Assembly: GCF_009761395.1 (NCBI RefSeq)
Contig: NZ_LEKN01000013.1
Coordinates: 372,001-436,000, forward strand
Reading direction: 5' to 3'
Length of the DNA stretch: 64,000 nucleotides
From: Ursidibacter maritimus
GTDB taxonomy: Bacteria > Pseudomonadota > Gammaproteobacteria > Enterobacterales > Pasteurellaceae
Each line of letters begins with the position of its first letter. The first letter of the stretch is position 1. Of the stretch, positions 58,261 through 64,000 are shown in pieces. The translations under genes were made by a program, and so were the position numbers. Under the pieces are notes generated by a model. The model had not been told where the DNA came from, ran no database searches, and worked only from the letters and a program-made list of their open reading frames with translations.

Positions 58261-59031
58261 ATGCAAAATACCAATTCAACACCTATTTTTATCATCAATT
58301 TAGCTAAGTCAGTAGAACGTAAGCAATTTATCATAGAACAATTTGAACAGCTTAATAAACAATTACAGAGTCCTATTCAGTATAATTTTTTCTCAGCTAT
58401 CAATGGGAATGACAACCCAGATTTCTACCTTTTTAAAAAATATAATAAACAAAAACGTTTTACTCGTAAGGGTAATTATATGAGCTTATCACAGCTTGGT
58501 TGTTGGGCTAGTCACTATCTTTTATGGGAAAAGTGTGTTGAATTGAATCACCCTATTATTGTGTTAGAAGATGATTCTTTACTACAAGATAACTTTATAG
58601 ATGTTTATCAATTTACATCGTCAGAACAAAATAGCGTTGATTTCATTTGGCTTTCTCCCCCAACATTTAAGACACTAGATGTAGATCCTGTTTTTAATAT
58701 AGAGAATACCGAGACTTATTTATCCAAAGTTACTATTCCTTATGATAACGCCACAGGCTACTTTATTACACCTAAGGCTGCACAAGCATTACTAAATAGT
58801 AGTCAAGAATGGATTTATGAAGTCGATATTGTAATGGATAGATTTTGGGAACATAAAATAAATTTATACGGTATATTTCCTGCTTGTGTAAGACCTAATA
58901 CAGCCATTGAAAGTAATATCCAGTCATTAAAAGATAAACAGAAAAGAACATTATTGCAAAAATTAATAAGAGAATATTACACAATTATAGATAAAGTTAA
59001 TAAAAAGAAGTTTTTACTATGTAATAGGTAA
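58261..59031 (+). CDS. Glycosyltransferase family 25 (LOS/LPS type)
   Basis: 256 residues from the ATG at 58261. GT25 pattern: PIFIINLAKSVERKQFIIEQ at the start, SQLGCWASHYLLWEKCVE, and IIVLEDDSLL carrying the acidic metal-binding motif; TGYFITPKAAQALL follows. Members add galactose or glucose residues to lipooligosaccharide. AT-rich compared with rpmE. First of three glycan genes in tight order; six bases before the next start. Confidence 0.85.
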   Translation: MQNTNSTPIFIINLAKSVERKQFIIEQFEQLNKQLQSPIQYNFFSAINGNDNPDFYLFKKYNKQKRFTRKGNYMSLSQLGCWASHYLLWEKCVELNHPIIVLEDDSLLQDNFIDVYQFTSSEQNSVDFIWLSPPTFKTLDVDPVFNIENTETYLSKVTIPYDNATGYFITPKAAQALLNSSQEWIYEVDIVMDRFWEHKINLYGIFPACVRPNTAIESNIQSLKDKQKRTLLQKLIREYYTIIDKVNKKKFLLCNR

Positions 59032-59037
59032 CATAAA

Positions 59038-60096
59038 ATGAATATCTCGATTGCTTGTTTTAAATTTAAAAAAGGTGGTGGAAGTGAAAGATATGTATTA
59101 GATATCATAAATGGCTTTTACCAACAGGGCATTAAATGTAATGTTTATTCAACATATTTTGATTCCAAACTTGAAGAATATAAACTTATTACACCTAAAA
59201 AAGCAAATTTGAGTTTCATTCCTAAAAGACTGAGATTACCATTTCTATCCAATTTTATAAAAAAAAATAAGCAAAATGATGAAATTATTCTCTCCATGAC
59301 CCACACCTATAACGATATTACTATTTGTGGTGGACAACATAAAGGGTACCTCAGAGCAATAAATAAAAAACCAACACTTCTTGATAGCTTCAAAATTGCT
59401 AACGAACAAAAATGCTTTCAACAAGCAAAATTAATTATTGCTCATTCAAATTTAATGAAAAATGAGTTAGTAGAGTTATATAATATTGAGCAAGAAAAAA
59501 TAAAAGTTATATATCCTCCTGTCGATACGAAAAGATTCTATGTTGTTTCGGATTCTGAACGAGATAGACTAAGAAATAAATTAGGATTCTCAAAAAATGA
59601 AATCATCTATTTATTTCCATCGACTGGACACTATAGAAAAGGTTTTGAAGAATTAAAAGCATTTTTTGAAAGTACTGATCTTCCAATAAAACTTGTCGTT
59701 GTCGGCTCTCCTGTAGAAGAAAGTAAAAAAATACGCTATTTAGGTTATCGTAATGATATGCCTGAATTATATAGAGCTGCGGATTTTACTATAATGGCAT
59801 CAATTTATGAGCCTTTTGGTTTAGTGGGTATTGAATCTATTTTATCTGGTACACCAATCATTTTCTCAAAAAATATGGCATGTCTTGAAACATTAGATGA
59901 TGATCTAAACCTGTGCTTTAGAAAAAATGATAAATTTTCGTTAGATAAGGCAATAAATTATTCTATAAAACATAAAGAGAATAATACGCACAGAATTCGA
60001 GATCCTTATAAGATTCTTAATTATGATCCAACACTATCCAATCACATAAATATACTAAAGAGTATAATTATTTCTATAAGGAAAAACAATGAGTAA
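59038..60096 (+). CDS. Glycosyltransferase family 4
   Basis: 352 residues, GT-B fold. FKKGGGSERYVLDIINGFYQ at the start is the GGxER donor/acceptor loop, and YEPFGLVGIESILSGTPI is the EPFGLxxxE nucleotide-sugar binding motif of GT4 enzymes (WaaG-like). Probably adds a hexose to the LOS outer core. Eight-base overlap with the next gene. Acceptor unknown. Confidence 0.83.
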   Translation: MNISIACFKFKKGGGSERYVLDIINGFYQQGIKCNVYSTYFDSKLEEYKLITPKKANLSFIPKRLRLPFLSNFIKKNKQNDEIILSMTHTYNDITICGGQHKGYLRAINKKPTLLDSFKIANEQKCFQQAKLIIAHSNLMKNELVELYNIEQEKIKVIYPPVDTKRFYVVSDSERDRLRNKLGFSKNEIIYLFPSTGHYRKGFEELKAFFESTDLPIKLVVVGSPVEESKKIRYLGYRNDMPELYRAADFTIMASIYEPFGLVGIESILSGTPIIFSKNMACLETLDDDLNLCFRKNDKFSLDKAINYSIKHKENNTHRIRDPYKILNYDPTLSNHINILKSIIISIRKNNE

Positions 60097-61102
60097 TTTA
60101 TTTGATGTGGATAATATATATAATAAAATTACACACACTCTTAATCATAAATATCCATATAGGATCATATATCGCGGACTATTTCCGCGATTTATTAGAA
60201 AAAAAATCGAAAATAATCTAGATTATAATAAACAGGAAATCATCTATAATAGTTGGAGGGTGTTGTATAACTTATACTCTTCTAATAACCTAGAAAAATT
60301 TGAGATCTCTCCCCATAAAAAAGAACTAATAGGTAAAAAGATTATATGGCAATACTGGGGACAAACAACAAAATTTATCGACTTACCTGAAGTTGTTCAA
60401 ATTAGTTTTAATTCAGTAGAAAAACATAAAGGTGATTATACCGTCATTCGCCTTAGTGATCAGAATATAAATGAATATATTGAGTTTCCAGATTTTATTT
60501 ATGAAAAGAGGAAAAATGGTCATTTTAGATATGTATTCTTTTCCGATCTGCTACGACTAGCATTATTAAAAAACTATGGAGGAATATGGATTGATGCGAC
60601 TGTTTTGATTACATCACCAATACCAGATGAATTGAAAAAACAAGATTATTTCATGTTCTACCGAGATGAAGACTCCCCTTATAAGAATAAATGGGGAAAA
60701 TACAATTCTTATTTTTCATATTCTTCAAAACAAAAAGTAAAATGTCTCAGTAGCTTTATGATTTCTAAACCAGAAAACGAAACGATTACAATTTTCCTAG
60801 ACTTATTACTATATTTTTGGAGAACACAAGAAAAGATTCCACATTATTTCTTTTTTCAGATATTATTTGAATACATAATATCTCATCATGAACCCACCCA
60901 AAAAATGTTAAGAATAGATGACGCTTTACCACATCTATTACAAAATAAAATTTATGATAAATTTAACAAAGATGATTTTATAGAAATAACAAGATTAAGT
61001 AGTATACATAAATTAACTTACATTAAGAAATATAAGGAAAATTCTTATTTTTCTTATTTAAAAAAAGAGTTTCTTAACAATAATGAACTTCCAAAACCTT
61101 AA
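60089..61102 (+). CDS. Capsular polysaccharide synthesis-type glycosyltransferase (GT32-like)
   Basis: 337 residues. KIIWQYWGQTTKFIDLPEVV then FRYVFFSDLLRLALLKNYGGIWIDATVLIT contain the DxD-type motif (WIDA) and the SDxxRxxxLxxxGGxYxD pattern of Caps_synth/GT32 enzymes. No membrane helices. Very AT-rich. Its last 20 bases overlap the ilvY start, so the cluster runs straight into ilvY. Confidence 0.8.
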   Translation: MSNLFDVDNIYNKITHTLNHKYPYRIIYRGLFPRFIRKKIENNLDYNKQEIIYNSWRVLYNLYSSNNLEKFEISPHKKELIGKKIIWQYWGQTTKFIDLPEVVQISFNSVEKHKGDYTVIRLSDQNINEYIEFPDFIYEKRKNGHFRYVFFSDLLRLALLKNYGGIWIDATVLITSPIPDELKKQDYFMFYRDEDSPYKNKWGKYNSYFSYSSKQKVKCLSSFMISKPENETITIFLDLLLYFWRTQEKIPHYFFFQILFEYIISHHEPTQKMLRIDDALPHLLQNKIYDKFNKDDFIEITRLSSIHKLTYIKKYKENSYFSYLKKEFLNNNELPKP

Positions 61103-61970
61103 ACTTTTTCTTGATATTGTTCAGACGAAAAGTTTTATTCGCTCTGCTGAAAAGAATTATATGAGTGCATCAACCCTTTCTCGTCAAATTCAGCGAATGG
61201 AAGACGAGATTGGGCAACCGCTCTTTTTGCGTGATAATCGCCAGGTTTGCTTAACGGATGCTGGACAACGTTTTCTTGTTTTTGCAAAACAGTCTTGGGA
61301 AAATTGGCAACAAATACAGCGTGATTTATCACCCGATCAGAAAGAGCTGGAAGGAGAGCTAAAATTATTTTGCTCTGTTACCGCTGCATATAGCCATTTG
61401 CCGACCATTTTAGAAAAATTCCGTAAACGCTATCCTAAAATTGAAATCGTACTCAGTACAGGCGATCCCGCCAAGGCGTTACATAACGTACAATCTTTAC
61501 AGGCAGACATATCCTTAACTGGCAAACCTGAAACACTCCCCCCTAATATCGCTTTTCATTTTATTGATAATATTACCTTATCGCTCATTGTGCCTAGAAT
61601 TGCTTGCTCTGCAACACAGTTATTACAACAATCACCAATTGATTGGCAGAATGTACCTTTTATCTTACCCGTAGAAGGGCCTGCTCGTAAGCGGATAGAT
61701 CATTGGTTTAAATTGCAAAAAATCAAAGAACCGAAAATTTATGCCACAGTTGAAGGGCACGAGGCGATAGTACCGATGGTGGCTGTTGGTTGTGGTGTTG
61801 CTTTATTGCCAGATGTTGTTGTACAGCATAGTCCTGTTAGTAACCAGATTTCTTATTTTAATTTAACCCTCCCTATTCAGCCTTTTGAGTTGGGTATTTG
61901 TGTACAACAAAGACGTTTGCAAGAACCGATAATTCAGGCATTTTGGGCATTGTTATCTGATCTAAATTAA
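61083..61970 (+). CDS. ilvY: LysR-family regulator IlvY
   Basis: 295 residues. Winged HTH at 1-60 (NFQNLKLFLDIVQTKSFIRSAEK, STLSRQIQRMEDEIGQPLFLRDNR) and co-inducer domain with LFCSVTAAYSHLPTIL, SLTGKPETLPP and YATVEGHEAIVPMVAVGCGV, close to E. coli IlvY. It activates ilvC in response to acetohydroxy acids. ilvC, normally divergent, is not beside it. It has no good ribosome binding site and overlaps the preceding glycosyltransferase by 20 bases, so it may be translationally coupled to it. Confidence 0.9.
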   Translation: MNFQNLKLFLDIVQTKSFIRSAEKNYMSASTLSRQIQRMEDEIGQPLFLRDNRQVCLTDAGQRFLVFAKQSWENWQQIQRDLSPDQKELEGELKLFCSVTAAYSHLPTILEKFRKRYPKIEIVLSTGDPAKALHNVQSLQADISLTGKPETLPPNIAFHFIDNITLSLIVPRIACSATQLLQQSPIDWQNVPFILPVEGPARKRIDHWFKLQKIKEPKIYATVEGHEAIVPMVAVGCGVALLPDVVVQHSPVSNQISYFNLTLPIQPFELGICVQQRRLQEPIIQAFWALLSDLN

Positions 61971-62030
61971 AAGCAATCGCAGAATTTCTGTTAAAATAGC
62001 ACCAGTTCAAAATCATAATGAGGATAAAAA

Positions 62031-62657
62031 ATGAAAGTTATTGAAGTTAAACACCCGCTTATTAAACATAAAATTGGCTTAATGCGTGCTGCTGATGTGA
62101 ATACTAAAGATTTCCGCCAACTTGCAACAGAAGTGGGTAGCCTGCTTACTTATGAAGCAACAACCGATTTAGAAACTGAAAAAGTCACCATTGATGGTTG
62201 GAATGGACTTGTTGAGATTGATCGCATTAAAGGTAAAAAAGTAACCGTTGTTCCAATTCTAAGAGCAGGTCTTGGTATGATGGATGGGGTGTTAGAACAT
62301 ATTCCGAGTGCGAGAATTAGCGTAGTGGGGATCTATCGTAATGAAGAGACGTTAGAACCTGTCCCTTATTTCACAAAATTAGCGAATGATGTTGGGGAAC
62401 GTTTAGCTATCATTGTAGATCCTATGCTCGCTACGGGAGGATCAATGATTGCTACTATCGATCTACTCAAAAAAGCAGGTTGTAAGCATATTAAAGTATT
62501 AGTACTGGTTGCAGCCCCTGAAGGTATTAAAGCATTAGAAGCAACTCACCCTGATATTGAACTCTATACTGCATCTATTGATAGCCACTTGAATGAGAAT
62601 GGTTATATTATCCCTGGTTTAGGTGATGCAGGCGATAAAATTTTTGGTACGAAATAA
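62031..62657 (+). CDS. upp: Uracil phosphoribosyltransferase
   Basis: 208 residues, salvage of uracil to UMP. The PRPP loop is [19 protein letters not shown] (about 129-147) and the uracil-binding C-terminus is [30 protein letters not shown] is diagnostic. AGGAT precedes the ATG. The uracil permease gene uraA that often follows is not present; rapA lies downstream in convergent orientation. Confidence 0.96.
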   Translation: MKVIEVKHPLIKHKIGLMRAADVNTKDFRQLATEVGSLLTYEATTDLETEKVTIDGWNGLVEIDRIKGKKVTVVPILRAGLGMMDGVLEHIPSARISVVGIYRNEETLEPVPYFTKLANDVGERLAIIVDPMLATGGSMIATIDLLKKAGCKHIKVLVLVAAPEGIKALEATHPDIELYTASIDSHLNENGYIIPGLGDAGDKIFGTK

Positions 62658-62770
62658 TTGATTTAGCAATAATAAAATGGTTACTTGTTAGTAACTATTC
62701 AGGAAGACGATGTGCAGTGCAGCTTTCTACGAGGTGACGGCTCATCGCTAAATCCATCAATTGTAGAAGA

Positions 62771-62798
62771 TGTAGAAGATCAAAGCTGATCTTCTACA
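62771..62798. repeat. 12-bp-arm palindrome between upp and rapA
   Basis: TGTAGAAGATCA (62771-62782) / TGATCTTCTACA (62787-62798), loop AAGC, preceded by a further GTAGAAGATG. The arm sequence also occurs in the 60-bp repeats at 16664 and 19275. May terminate upp and rapA transcripts; no T-run. Confidence 0.55.
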
Positions 62799-62825
62799 CA
62801 TATTCCCCAGATGCTATTTTCAACT

Positions 62826-64000
62826 CTATTCCTTATTACTCACAATCACTCTCAAGCTGTCTAAACGCCAAGTGGCTTGATTAAGCTGTGTGAGTGAATC
62901 AGTTTTAATCTGCTCAAGAGCTTGAATTTCATCATTTCGGATATTTTTATTCACTGCTTGTAACGAGGTTAAGCGATGTAATTCAGCACTAAGTGTATGA
63001 TCCGCATTCTGTTTTGCTTCTGTAATCAAAGCTTGAGCTTTTGGGGTGATTTGCTGTTCTCCAAAGCTAATCAATTTTTCGATTTCACTTCTTACCATCT
63101 TCACAATCTTATTGGCCATTTGACGATTAACCGGCTTAAGTTGTTTCTCCAGCCCCACAAAAGAGACTTGTTCGGCAAGATCATTTCCTTTGCTATCAAG
63201 CAATACTCTCACTGGCGTAGGGGGTAAGAAACGGGTCAGTTGCAAGCCTTTTGGTGCTTGTGCTTCAACAATGTAAATCGCTTCTAATAACAGCGTTCCT
63301 GCCGGTAAATTCTTATTAACTAATAGAGAGACTGCACTTTTACCAATATCGCCTGATGTAATGAGATCAATGCCGTTACGAATCATCGGGTGATCCCACG
63401 TTAAGAAGAGCACATCTTCTCGCATTAACGCTAACTCACGATTAAATGTTACAGTGCTACCATCTTCCGCAAGACCTGGGAAGTCAGGAACAAGCATATG
63501 CCCTGTTGGGCTAATTACGATACTTTGCTCACCTAAATCTTCTTGTTCTAAGCCAATCACATCAAATAGTTTTAGGGCAAAATTGACTAATTGCGGGTTA
63601 TTGTCTTGCTCTGCTATGGCTTGTGCTAACTCTTGGGCCTTTTCGCCACCGTTAGAATTGAGCTCAAGTAAACGATCTCGGCCTTTCTCTAATTCTGATT
63701 TTAGTTGCTGTTGGCGTTTATACGTTTGCTCGATAAATTGCTCAAACTCAGGCGAATGTTCAGGCTTAACCAAATAATGTTCCAGTTTTTCGCCGAACTC
63801 ACGAAATAGCGTTGCTCCCATAGGGCAAGTTTCTTCAAATGCATTCAAACCCTTATGATACCAATCCACCAACACACTTTGAGCAGATTGTTCAAAACAA
63901 GGAACATGAATTTGAATATCATATTTCTGCCCAATACGGTCTAAACGCCCGATGCTCTGTTCAAGTAAATCAGGGTTATCAGGTAGATTAAACAATACAA
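62826..64000 (-). CDS. rapA: RNA polymerase-associated helicase-like protein RapA, C-terminal part
   Basis: About 391 C-terminal codons of RapA (HepA), a Swi2/Snf2 ATPase that recycles RNA polymerase. Visible are the end of the helicase C lobe, [21 protein letters not shown] (motif VI), then the RapA-specific C-terminal domain ([39 protein letters not shown]). The frame is open to the window edge; full length would be about 970 residues. An apparent start at 63995 is internal. Confidence 0.93.
   Translation of the reverse strand, partial: VLFNLPDNPDLLEQSIGRLDRIGQKYDIQIHVPCFEQSAQSVLVDWYHKGLNAFEETCPMGATLFREFGEKLEHYLVKPEHSPEFEQFIEQTYKRQQQLKSELEKGRDRLLELNSNGGEKAQELAQAIAEQDNNPQLVNFALKLFDVIGLEQEDLGEQSIVISPTGHMLVPDFPGLAEDGSTVTFNRELALMREDVLFLTWDHPMIRNGIDLITSGDIGKSAVSLLVNKNLPAGTLLLEAIYIVEAQAPKGLQLTRFLPPTPVRVLLDSKGNDLAEQVSFVGLEKQLKPVNRQMANKIVKMVRSEIEKLISFGEQQITPKAQALITEAKQNADHTLSAELHRLTSLQAVNKNIRNDEIQALEQIKTDSLTQLNQATWRLDSLRVIVSNKE

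Noticed and set aside
58088-58303. 71-codon frame across rpmE and its terminator
   Set aside because: Shadow of rpmE in another frame, running through the terminator stem.
63993-63995. Apparent TTG start of a 389-residue protein near the window end
   Set aside because: The frame continues to the window edge and the sequence is the middle of the RapA helicase core, so this is an internal codon.

Overview
The window is a chromosomal segment of a Pasteurellaceae bacterium. Gene content (ppiD, rpsO, typA, proS, valS, plsB, lexA, the mla operon, lpoA, rsmI, upp, rapA) is that of a Haemophilus/Actinobacillus-type gammaproteobacterium, and the segment is dotted with DNA uptake signal sequences. Most are of the ACAAGCGGT type (for example 33196-33204), the kind known from the Actinobacillus pleuropneumoniae / Mannheimia / Bibersteinia branch. 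A few of the Haemophilus influenzae type (AAGTGCGGT) cluster between 18.1 and 23.6 kb.

Layout. 1-16.6 kb is mostly housekeeping: partial prlC, yghU-like GST, metR, a ribH remnant, ppiD, a CPA1 antiporter, rpsO, typA, a transposase remnant, yeiH, a small porin, rnr, acpP, proS. 16.7-26.4 kb is an AT-rich accessory block wrapped around valS: a solitary DUF2357/COG1700-type nuclease, a Phd antitoxin with a broken VapC-like toxin, a collapsed second copy of the nuclease gene, a type II restriction-modification pair, valS, and a retron-type reverse transcriptase whose C-terminus copies the acidic tip of single-stranded DNA-binding protein. 26.6-37.9 kb: DUF805 protein, pepN, plsB divergent from lexA, manXYZ, kbp, a DIP1984-family protein, holC. 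38-43 kb: IS remnant, bioB, an ABC transporter with a TrpR-type operator, a small YgjV-like protein, murA. 43-50 kb: ibaG-mlaBCDEF and dolP-diaA-yraN-lpoA (outer membrane lipid asymmetry, envelope and replication-initiation genes). 50-58 kb: rsmI, kefB-like, dps, yciO, rluB, tkt, rpmE. 58.2-61.1 kb: three AT-rich glycosyltransferases (surface glycan), running into ilvY. 62-64 kb: upp and the C-terminal part of rapA.

Regulatory sites readable by eye include two LexA boxes at lexA, a near-consensus OxyR site at dps, perfect CRP cores before typA and between tkt and rpmE, a TrpR-like operator at the ABC transporter, and at manXYZ a 19-bp perfect palindrome with a CRP-like core plus a downstream operator-like repeat. 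Several terminators are built from inverted pairs of uptake sequences. No tRNA, rRNA or CRISPR array was recognised.

The most unusual item is the reverse transcriptase with the SSB-like tail and its structured upstream leader, which may be a retron that contacts the host SSB-binding network. The whole 16.7-26.4 kb block reads as a partly decayed defence island.
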